Shown here piece after piece: positions 14,780 to 22,023 of a DNA stretch of 48,151 nucleotides (within the stretch, counting starts at the first letter, position 1; every line of letters begins with the position of its first letter). The DNA is taken from positions 1-48,151 of the forward strand of contig CAJJYZ010000016.1 in the NCBI GenBank assembly GCA_905197485.1, given 5' to 3'. The stretch comes from an uncultured Lachnospiraceae bacterium. GTDB lineage: Bacteria; Bacillota; Clostridia; Lachnospirales; Lachnospiraceae. The position numbers and the translations under genes were made by a program. The notes beneath the pieces are model-generated. The model was not told the DNA's origin, did no database searches, and saw nothing but the letters and a program-made list of their open reading frames with translations.

Positions 14780-16690
14780 TTATCTGCCTTTCACCTTATC
14801 TACTCCCTGCTGGGAAAATACAGGTCTGTAGTATTCTTTCAATTCTTCCGCCTTCGGAATGCTTCCGACAATATTTTCCGCAAGCCAGTCCATCGTAATA
14901 ATCTCTTCCGGCGTCAAGCTTCGTTCCGGGTCGTCCTGAACCACCCCGTCCTGAGAATACAAAAGCCCATAGAACGGTGTGAATTCTCCGGAACGGATAC
15001 ATTTCTTCAGGAAGTCCACGAGCCGTTTCGTTCCGTCCGGAAGGTTCTGGGAACAGATGACATCCACAACACCAGAGGACATGCCCCACCAATAATTGAT
15101 TGCCTGCATATCTGACGGGTCGTCATCGTATTTCCACGTTCCTTTCATAATCGTCCGAATTAACTGCTCATAGAATTTTCCCCAATGCCAGAGCGGCATG
15201 GCGAGATTCCTCGGCTGCCCGTCTTCCATGCTGAATAATCCGAAATATCTGGAGCCTTCTTCCGGTATCACCATATCCTTGCCGGATATATAGTCCGGAC
15301 GAATCTCCCGAAGTTTCTCCCCAATGTTCGTCTCTTTCTTACTGGTCCATTCCAAATACACCTTCACCCTCGGGTTAATCATCTTCGCTCCGATGGCAAA
15401 CGCATTGATGTTCGCAATCGAACCGTAAATCGGGTAATCCTCAATGTATGCCAGTTTATCATTCTTGGACATTGCGCCCGCCATGGCTCCCATCAGGAAT
15501 TTTGCCTCATGCATTCTCGCATAATAAGTGCGGATATAGCGATGCGACGTGTTCAGGGAACAGTTCAAAATCCGAATCGCCGGATGCGCAATCGCAGCTT
15601 TTACGCTTGCCTGTACGAAAGCCGGCGTCGTCGTGCAGACGATATTGCAGCCCTCCTTGATAGCGCGTTCAATCGCCTCATCCGCCGTATCTGCCGTCAC
15701 ATTGTCATAATAACATGTCGTCACCTCATCCGGGAACGTCTGCTCCAGATGCAGTCTTCCAAGCTCATGGGAATACGTCCACGCGGAAGAAGCTGCCGTC
15801 TTCTCATAGATGAATCCAATCCGAAGCTTCTGGTTATTCGGAAGCAGCTTGCTAAGGAGAGGCGTCTTCTCATTATTCGGGTCCATCTTCAGCGCAATGA
15901 CATCTTCACGCTCCAGAAGTTCAAACTCCTCCCAGCTCTTCGTAATCAGTGATTTCAGCTCTCTCGTCGTCTTCTCGCATACATTCTTGTATCCATAAAG
16001 CGTAATAAACGCTAAGAATGCATCTCCGGTCGTAATCGAAAGCTTTTCTCCTCCCTTTGCCCGATATTCTGCCGTAAACCTGGCAAAAATCGAACTGAAA
16101 TCCAGCTTTTCTTCGCTGTTCCACTTCTCTTTTGGCTTTTTCCCAACGGCAGCCTGCAGTTTACGGAAACTTCCTTCCTTGGAGAAGTAAATATAATTAA
16201 TCTGAGCCGCTTCATAGAAGTCAAGAAATTCATAGTAGATTTTATTCTCTTTCTCATTCGTACGCTTCGGAATGATACGTGTCACTGTCCCGGGAATGGA
16301 TACGACGCCATAGTATTTCATCACGCTGACACGCTTATTCCCCTCTTCCACATAGAATTTATTCATATATTCGTATGCTTTAATCGGGTCCCGGATTCCT
16401 TCATTGATATGCGCCTCATTGAGCTTCGCCCACTTCAATGCGAATTCGGAATGGTCATCCAGAATCGGCATGAAATTCCCTGCAAATGCCGAACTTCTTC
16501 CTCCATTTTTTGTTCCCACAATCTGGTCTATCGGAATCTGCACGATTCCCAACGGAACTTCCGCATAAGAACCTTTGGAAGGCAGAATATCATCCAGCAC
16601 TTCCAAGGTAGGCTGCATACCATGAAGCAAACGATATTGATAGTCTTTTTTCCCCATTTTATACGCTTTCGCGTAGTCTTCCATATTCAT
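14780..16690 (-). CDS. Cytosolic ParB-like / BMP-domain fusion protein
   Basis: A 636-residue protein without signal peptide, lipobox or membrane segment. The N-terminal part (about 45-150) resembles a ParB/sulfiredoxin fold. It has VPLGIVQIPIDQIVGT and the diagnostic EEGNKRVSVMKYYG, corresponding to the ParB box-II-like GNRR/A loop. A linker region (about 150-285) follows. The C-terminal half (about 288-610) is a BMP/PnrA-type periplasmic-binding fold, starting at LRIGFIYEK. PnrA proteins bind purine nucleosides outside the membrane; here the fold must work inside the cell. Co-transcription with a phosphoesterase and proximity to purine-catabolism genes suggest a nucleoside sensor or ligand-controlled enzyme. 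That is inference. Start follows AAGGAGAAG. Confidence 0.65.
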   Translation of the reverse strand: MNMEDYAKAYKMGKKDYQYRLLHGMQPTLEVLDDILPSKGSYAEVPLGIVQIPIDQIVGTKNGGRSSAFAGNFMPILDDHSEFALKWAKLNEAHINEGIRDPIKAYEYMNKFYVEEGNKRVSVMKYYGVVSIPGTVTRIIPKRTNEKENKIYYEFLDFYEAAQINYIYFSKEGSFRKLQAAVGKKPKEKWNSEEKLDFSSIFARFTAEYRAKGGEKLSITTGDAFLAFITLYGYKNVCEKTTRELKSLITKSWEEFELLEREDVIALKMDPNNEKTPLLSKLLPNNQKLRIGFIYEKTAASSAWTYSHELGRLHLEQTFPDEVTTCYYDNVTADTADEAIERAIKEGCNIVCTTTPAFVQASVKAAIAHPAIRILNCSLNTSHRYIRTYYARMHEAKFLMGAMAGAMSKNDKLAYIEDYPIYGSIANINAFAIGAKMINPRVKVYLEWTSKKETNIGEKLREIRPDYISGKDMVIPEEGSRYFGLFSMEDGQPRNLAMPLWHWGKFYEQLIRTIMKGTWKYDDDPSDMQAINYWWGMSSGVVDVICSQNLPDGTKRLVDFLKKCIRSGEFTPFYGLLYSQDGVVQDDPERSLTPEEIITMDWLAENIVGSIPKAEELKEYYRPVFSQQGVDKVKGR

Positions 16691-16747
16691 AGCTCTTCTC
16701 CTTTATCCGGTTTTACTCACACTCTCATGGTATCATAACAACACAAA

Positions 16748-16775
16748 CGGCACAATACCTTTTCGTATTGTGCCG
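16748..16775 (-). terminator. Terminator of the allE-to-regulator operon
   Basis: An 11-bp perfect stem (16748-16758 with 16765-16775, 6-nt loop) lies 17 nt past the regulator's stop. The minus-strand tail is TTTGTGTTGTT. It separates the purine operon from the BMP/phosphoesterase operon, although read-through is possible. Confidence 0.65.
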
Positions 16776-16792
16776 CTATGTAATCTTCTATC

Positions 16793-17776
16793 CTATCTAT
16801 AACGATATCTTTCTTTCGACTTCGCAAGATGGCTTCCCATCGCATCCCGCGCTCCGTCTGCATCATGTGTCAGAATCGAGCCGTAAATCTTCTGATGTTC
16901 ATCGTAGATTTCCTGTATCTGTTCTTCATAAATCATGCCGGTTCCGCTGACATGACGCATCAGATTGCTAATCGTCTGAATCATCGTGTAGATGACATCG
17001 TTGCCGGAACATCTGGCAATGCAGATATGAAAATCCAAATCGCCTTCCAGAAAATCATTGTGGTTTCCCTCCATCAATGCCCGCTGCATCTTATGGGAAA
17101 TGAGAGATAACTCATGAAGTTCATTCACATCCTGGCATTCTGCCGCCAGTTCTGCCGCCTTCGTCTCCAACAAGTTACGGACCGTAATAATATTCTCAAT
17201 CTGGCTTCCGTTCAAGAATAAAGACCAGGACAACGGAATGATGAAAAAGTCCGCCTCATTACTGCTGATATACGTTCCCTGTCCAGGACGGATATCTACC
17301 ATGCCGAGAACATCCAGCACTTTCATCGCCTCGCGGATGGCAGAACGCCCCACATTCAGCATGGCCGCCAACTCTCTGTCCGACGCAATCTTATCTCCCT
17401 TTCGAAGCTCTCCGTCCATAATCTGCTGTGCAAAATACATGGTAAGCTGATTAATCAGGTGATTAATGCCGCTCTTCTTGGCTCCTTGCTTCTGAATCTG
17501 CAGCCTGTCTTTCTCATTCGGAAGAAGGGAGCTTATCTGTTCTGCAAACTCCTGCGAATCCATGGCAAATATCATGGGGTCCACAGAAATCTTATCTGCC
17601 GTTTTCAAAATGACATCGTTGAGTCTGGCCCCGCCTTTTGCCTCCAAGTTGGAAAAGGTAGCGATACTCATTGGTTTCTCATCCTCACTTAAGAAATGAT
17701 TGATAAATTCTTTTTGCGTAAGTCCAAGATGCCTTCTGAAAATCCGAAGATTTTCTTTCTTATATAGTGAACTCAA
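16793..17776 (-). CDS. XRE-GntR-FCD fusion transcriptional regulator
   Basis: A 327-residue regulator with two DNA-binding modules. Residues about 8-70 form a Cro/CI-type helix-turn-helix (LTQKEFINHFL then ATFSNLEAK). Residues about 103-172 form a GntR winged helix (LASDRELAAMLNVGRSAIREA region, then RPGQGTYI). Residues about 185-320 are an FCD ligand domain with metal-ligand-like residues in DLDFHICIA, DEHQ and MGSHL. FCD proteins bind small carboxylates, so an allantoin-pathway acid such as oxamate or oxalurate is a reasonable effector. The start is TTG, supported by GGAGGG 8 nt upstream. It follows allC by 58 nt, probably in the same transcript. Confidence 0.85.
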   Translation of the reverse strand: MSSLYKKENLRIFRRHLGLTQKEFINHFLSEDEKPMSIATFSNLEAKGGARLNDVILKTADKISVDPMIFAMDSQEFAEQISSLLPNEKDRLQIQKQGAKKSGINHLINQLTMYFAQQIMDGELRKGDKIASDRELAAMLNVGRSAIREAMKVLDVLGMVDIRPGQGTYISSNEADFFIIPLSWSLFLNGSQIENIITVRNLLETKAAELAAECQDVNELHELSLISHKMQRALMEGNHNDFLEGDLDFHICIARCSGNDVIYTMIQTISNLMRHVSGTGMIYEEQIQEIYDEHQKIYGSILTHDADGARDAMGSHLAKSKERYRYR

Positions 17777-17834
17777 AACTTTCCCTCCAATGTTCCGATT
17801 ATTTTGGTCTTATATTTCCGACTCCTATCCTATT

Positions 17835-19082
17835 TTACTCCTCTAACAGCTTTGTTGCAAGCTCTGTCATGATGACTGTCGCTTTTGCAAACTCGCTGTA
17901 TTTCGTAAACTCTACCGGGCAGTGGCTTCTTCCGTCTTTACTTGGTACGAATAACATCACCGTCGGGAGTACCTGACCGATTTCAAGAGAATCGTGTCCT
18001 GCGCCGCTTGGAAGATATTTGTAGCTGTAGCCATGTCTCTTACATCCTTCTTCCATCACGCTCAACATCTCTTTGGAAAGGAATACCGGCGTAATCACAA
18101 GTTTTGTATCAATCTCGTAGCTTCCGCCCATCGCCTTCACTTCCCGGTCTAACGCCGCGCGGATTCTGTTTGCAATGTCATTGATGTTGTCGTTATTCAT
18201 GGAACGGATATCCACTGTAAATTCTACGCGTTCTGCAACGATATTCATACCGCCCGGTACTGTCTTGATGTACCCTGTTGTCGCAACGGTTCCATCTGCT
18301 TTTTCTCTTGCCCAATCCGGAATCTTGGAGATGACTTTCGTTGCAGCATCTACGGCATCCATACGCATATCCATCGGAGTTGTTCCAGCGTGGTCCGCTC
18401 TTCCGTATACTGTCACCTGATATCTCTGGATTCCTACGATTCCTTCTACAAGACCAAGCTCGATGTTCTCTGCGTCCAGAACCGGTCCCTGCTCGATGTG
18501 CGCCTCGAGGAAGTGTCCGATAGAACCTTCCGGCCATTTTGCTTCTTCGATTTTCTCCGGAACGAGTCCGTATTCTACCATCGCATCGTAGATGGAGATT
18601 CCATCTTTATCCTTGAAATTCTTGCAGTATTCCACGTCACGATTACCGAGCATTGCTCCGGAGCCGAAATATCCTGTTCCGAAACGCATTCCTTCTTCGT
18701 CGCAGAAGCCTACCACTACGAAGTTGCGTTTTGGTGTCACGCCGTTTTCTTTTAACTGCCTTGCCACTTCGATTCCGCATACAACACCTGCGATTCCATC
18801 GAAATCGCCGCCGTTTACAACCGAATCATAGTGTGAACCCATCATAACGCATGGCGCATCCGGATTCTCACCCTTCATCACACCGATAACGTTTCCTGCG
18901 GCATCTTCATGCACTTCCATGCCTGCTTCTTTCATCACTTTTGTCAGGTAGTTCACAGCATCTCTCGCCTCTTTTGTGAATGGCAGACGTGTACATCCGT
19001 CGCCCGGTGTAGCTGTGTACTGTTTTAAATGTTCTAAATTCGTTGCAACTCTTCCAATGATTTCATCAATTCCAATTCCCAT
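17835..19082 (-). CDS. allC: Allantoate amidohydrolase / M20 carbamoylase (copy 1)
   Basis: A 415-residue M20-family binuclear metallohydrolase. Metal-site motifs are GSHYDSV near residue 81, the DGIAG aspartate near 93, DEEGMRF near 129 and EAHIEQGP near 193. The dimerisation/substrate region has RADHAGTTPMDMR, close to enterobacterial AllC, and a late GAGHDSLE histidine. Expected reaction: allantoate to ureidoglycine, NH3 and CO2. It lies in the operon with allE, allD and the transcarbamylase genes, so I assign the allantoate step to this copy rather than to the one at 37881. Ribosome site AAAGGGAA. Confidence 0.85.
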   Translation of the reverse strand: MGIGIDEIIGRVATNLEHLKQYTATPGDGCTRLPFTKEARDAVNYLTKVMKEAGMEVHEDAAGNVIGVMKGENPDAPCVMMGSHYDSVVNGGDFDGIAGVVCGIEVARQLKENGVTPKRNFVVVGFCDEEGMRFGTGYFGSGAMLGNRDVEYCKNFKDKDGISIYDAMVEYGLVPEKIEEAKWPEGSIGHFLEAHIEQGPVLDAENIELGLVEGIVGIQRYQVTVYGRADHAGTTPMDMRMDAVDAATKVISKIPDWAREKADGTVATTGYIKTVPGGMNIVAERVEFTVDIRSMNNDNINDIANRIRAALDREVKAMGGSYEIDTKLVITPVFLSKEMLSVMEEGCKRHGYSYKYLPSGAGHDSLEIGQVLPTVMLFVPSKDGRSHCPVEFTKYSEFAKATVIMTELATKLLEE

Positions 19083-19127
19083 AATGAATTCCCTTTCTCA
19101 ATTTCAAATTGATTTTAAATATTTCTG

Positions 19128-19328
19128 CTATGATTTCTTCCGGTCAAGAATGTATACTTTCACCGGCGAATACAGCATTGCTACAACAATCATAATAAAT
19201 CCAATCATACATAACACATCATTCGACATTCCAAGTCCCGCCATAATCACTGCAAACGCAATCATGATTACGATAAACGCAAGAGTCAGTCCGCCTGCTT
19301 TTGTCTTCCAAAAACTCTGTTTTTCCAT
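19128..19328 (-). CDS. Small two-helix membrane protein
   Basis: A 66-residue protein with a charged N-terminus, two hydrophobic segments (about 13-32 and 37-57) and a basic C-terminal tail (ILDRKKS). A TAGGAGAG ribosome site lies 4 nt before its ATG. It lies 23 nt after the LctP-family permease and 45 nt before allC, inside the operon, so it is very likely real. I do not recognise a family. It could be an accessory subunit of the permease. Confidence 0.7.
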   Translation of the reverse strand: MEKQSFWKTKAGGLTLAFIVIMIAFAVIMAGLGMSNDVLCMIGFIMIVVAMLYSPVKVYILDRKKS

Positions 19329-19351
19329 TTTTCTCTCCTATCTGTCCATTC

Positions 19352-20962
19352 CTAAAGTGCGACTAACACATACAGGATTGCTCCGATGACAATGGTAGCC
19401 GGTACTGTAATTGAGATAATCTTCTTCAGAACTTCCCCTTCGCTTCCAAGAATATTGGCGGTTGTCGTTCCGAGAATAATCTTGCTTGGGCTGACCGCGC
19501 TTCCGATTGCTCCACCTGCTGACTGCGCGCCTAAGATTGCCGCCGCGTTGACATCCAGTAAGTGTGCCGTCTGTATCTGGAAGTCACCGAACAGAATGTT
19601 AGAGCTCATGTTGCTTCCCGTCATGAATGTACCGAGAAGTCCGACGAACGGAGCAAATACGACATATACTTTTCCGAGAACCTTAGAAATACCGTTGGCA
19701 AGAACGACCGTCTGTCCCGTTCCGCTCATAATCTTTGACATGATAACAAGTCCGATAACCGCGATTCCGGACGGCATCGTCATCGTCACAGATTTCGCGA
19801 AGATTCTCCTCACGCCTCCTTCTTTAATCCAGCCTTTGTGTTTGTAATAGAAAAGACCGATGATAGAAGAAATAAATAAAAACATACTCGCATGCGTAAA
19901 CGGCTGGAACGGCGAGAAACTCTTGGACGCTTCATTTACAAATCCATATCCTGTAGACGTCTCCGGAAACGGAAGTCCAAACTGTACCTGGCTTAACAAT
20001 TCATTAATCGGTTTTACAAGCAGCACAATCAATGTCAATGCGGATAAAAGGAAGTATGGGATGAACGCCTGCACGAGCGTCATATCCGGCGCCTCTTCTT
20101 CTCCTGCATTCTCGGTAAATTCCCGATTCATCAAGTCGCTGTCCTCGATGCTCCATTCCTCTTTGTACATCTTCATGCGTCCCATAAGTAACAATACTAC
20201 GAGAGAAAGGCAAGATGGCAAGAAGCAGGAAAGCGTTGTGTTTACCTGTGTCAAAAGAAGTTCTCCGCCTCCCTGGATGAGTGACATCACCGCAACTGCC
20301 AGGAACCCTTTTTTCAGCGCTTTTCCTTTGCCGTAGAACCAGCAGATTGCGAATCCTGTGATTGCATTCCAGAACCAGATAAATGCCGCTGTCCAGAGAG
20401 CCGTCACAAGATACTCTTTGCTTCCCGCCGCAAGGTTTGCCGACATGGCAAGGGAATCCCATGCCGCAGCCAGCGTACCGAACGTATTGCCCCATGCCTG
20501 ACCGAGAAGCGGTAAGATAACTGCCCACATCGGTTTCACACCGATTCCGATAAGAAGCGGCGCTCCAACTGCAACCGGAACTCCGAATCCTGTGATTCCC
20601 TGAAGGAAACTTTCAAAAATCCATCCCATTGCAAGCACGAGCAAAAGCTCATTCGGGAGAAGCTTCCGCATCCCGTTCTTGATGACGATAAACGCCTTCG
20701 CCTCTTCGCCTACCTGATACATCAATATGGCCGTCCACACGATAACAAGAATAATCAGCGCACTCCATATTCCCTTTGCACTTTCAGCGGCGATTAACTT
20801 GATATCTGCCTTATAGAATACCATTCCTGTGAAAATCGTAATCAACAGTCCGATTGGTGCGGCTTCCGTCGCTCCCCACTGAAACTTTATCATTAATACT
20901 AATAGTACGATAATTGGCAGAAACGCCATTATCCACATAAATAGATTTGTTGGTATATTCAT
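19352..20962 (-). CDS. L-lactate permease (LctP/GlcA) family transporter
   Basis: A 536-residue polytopic membrane protein with about 12-14 helices. LctP-family segments are visible: FLQGITGFGVPVAVGAPLL, LPLLGQAWGNTFGTLAAAW, and near the C-terminus GSNMSSNILFG and GAQSAGGAIGSAVSPSK. Known members move lactate, glycolate or related 2-hydroxy acids. In this operon the logical cargo is a C2 acid of allantoin breakdown; oxamate, an isostere of pyruvate/lactate, fits best as an exported end product. That is inference. The start at 20962 is preferred over a longer frame because AGGAG lies 6 nt upstream of it. Confidence 0.85.
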   Translation of the reverse strand: MNIPTNLFMWIMAFLPIIVLLVLMIKFQWGATEAAPIGLLITIFTGMVFYKADIKLIAAESAKGIWSALIILVIVWTAILMYQVGEEAKAFIVIKNGMRKLLPNELLLVLAMGWIFESFLQGITGFGVPVAVGAPLLIGIGVKPMWAVILPLLGQAWGNTFGTLAAAWDSLAMSANLAAGSKEYLVTALWTAAFIWFWNAITGFAICWFYGKGKALKKGFLAVAVMSLIQGGGELLLTQVNTTLSCFLPSCLSLVVLLLMGRMKMYKEEWSIEDSDLMNREFTENAGEEEAPDMTLVQAFIPYFLLSALTLIVLLVKPINELLSQVQFGLPFPETSTGYGFVNEASKSFSPFQPFTHASMFLFISSIIGLFYYKHKGWIKEGGVRRIFAKSVTMTMPSGIAVIGLVIMSKIMSGTGQTVVLANGISKVLGKVYVVFAPFVGLLGTFMTGSNMSSNILFGDFQIQTAHLLDVNAAAILGAQSAGGAIGSAVSPSKIILGTTTANILGSEGEVLKKIISITVPATIVIGAILYVLVAL

Positions 20963-21000
20963 GTTCATCTCCTCATTACTCATTCTGATAAGCAGAATAA

Positions 21001-21055
21001 GCCGGCTATAGCCTGCAGGTCTTTTCATAGACCTGCAGAAAAAACTATACCCGGC
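21001..21055 (-). promoter_or_regulatory. Nested hairpin between carbamate kinase and the LctP permease
   Basis: The inner stem is 9 bp and perfect (21013-21021 with 21030-21038). The outer stem (21001-21011 with 21045-21055) pairs 10 of 11 positions. On the transcribed minus strand the run of six T lies before the inner hairpin, so it is not a standard terminator. It begins 6 nt after the arcC stop. It may stabilise the upstream mRNA or attenuate expression of the permease. Confidence 0.55.
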
Positions 21056-21061
21056 ATTGCT

Positions 21062-22000
21062 TTAAGAATGTATTACTGTACCTGTCTTTCCGGCGATGCC
21101 GTCTGCAGCTTTGTCCAGTAATGTAATAAGTGTATGACGTCCCGGAGCAGATTCCGCAAAACGAATCGCTGCTTCTACTTTCGGAAGCATAGAACCTTTT
21201 GCGAACTGTTCCTGCGCAATATACTCTTTTGCCTGTTCAACTGTGATGTCTGAAAGCCATTCCTGATTTTCTTTTCCCCAGTTGATTGCAACTTTTTCTA
21301 CCGCTGTCAAGATGACAAGATAATCCGCCCCAAGCTGTGCTGCAAGAAGGCTGCTTGCATTATCTTTGTCGATGACAGCATTTGTTCCTACAAGTCTTCC
21401 GTCCTTATCACTTACAACCGGAATTCCGCCGCCGCCACATGTGATTACAATGTGGCCGGCATTTACCAGTGTCTTAATTGTTTCAAGTTCACGAATTCTC
21501 ATTGGCATCGGAGAAGCTACGACTACGCGGTATCCTCTTCCTGCATCTTCCATGCATTTCACACCATTGGCTTCGTTCTTTTCCGCCTCCTCTTTTGTTA
21601 AGAATCTTCCGATTGGTTTCGTCGGATTCTTGAAGGCTTCATCCTTCGGATCCACTTCTACCTGTGATAGGATCGTGGATACTTTTCCGTCAATATTTCT
21701 GTTATGCAATTCATATTTGATCGCATTCTGAAGATCGATTCCGATATATCCCTGACTCATGGCAACAGATGTCGGAAGCGGAATCTGTTTGTCTGTCTCT
21801 CCTGCAACAACGAGGTTGTCCATCGCATTCTGAATCATACCAACCTGTGGTCCGTTTCCATGTGTCACGATAATATCGAGTCCCTGCTCTGCAAGATCTA
21901 CAATGACTTTCGCAGTTTTTGCAACTGCCTCTTTCTGCTCTTCAATATCTTTTCCTAACGCGTTACCGCCAAGAGCAATGACAACTTTCTTTTTGTCCAT
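21062..22000 (-). CDS. arcC: Carbamate kinase
   Basis: A 312-residue amino-acid-kinase-fold enzyme that converts carbamoyl phosphate and ADP to ATP, NH3 and CO2. Family motifs are VIALGGNAL at the start, THGNGPQVG near 46, SQGYIG, RGYRVVVASP, and the CGGGGIPV loop followed by GTNAVIDKDNAS. Full length. It is directly after the FdrA-YlbE gene (23-nt gap), as expected for the energy-yielding last step of allantoin fermentation (named allK/ybcF in E. coli). Arginine deiminase genes are absent here, so carbamoyl phosphate most likely comes from oxalurate. An AGGAGG site supports the start. Confidence 0.95.
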   Translation of the reverse strand: MDKKKVVIALGGNALGKDIEEQKEAVAKTAKVIVDLAEQGLDIIVTHGNGPQVGMIQNAMDNLVVAGETDKQIPLPTSVAMSQGYIGIDLQNAIKYELHNRNIDGKVSTILSQVEVDPKDEAFKNPTKPIGRFLTKEEAEKNEANGVKCMEDAGRGYRVVVASPMPMRIRELETIKTLVNAGHIVITCGGGGIPVVSDKDGRLVGTNAVIDKDNASSLLAAQLGADYLVILTAVEKVAINWGKENQEWLSDITVEQAKEYIAQEQFAKGSMLPKVEAAIRFAESAPGRHTLITLLDKAADGIAGKTGTVIHS

Positions 22001-22023
22001 AGCTGCCTCCTGTTTTCTTATTC

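Noticed and set aside
14780..16690. BMP-domain protein as a lipoprotein of an ABC nucleoside importer
   Set aside because: No signal peptide or lipobox, the BMP fold starts only near residue 288, and no importer permease or ATPase genes are adjacent.
21013..21038. Hairpin as a transcription terminator after carbamate kinase
   Set aside because: On the transcribed minus strand the T-run precedes the inner stem, and the operon continues downstream with well-placed ribosome sites.
21062..22000. Carbamate kinase as part of an arginine deiminase pathway
   Set aside because: No arcA, arcB or arginine/ornithine antiporter is nearby; its neighbours supply carbamoyl phosphate from oxalurate.
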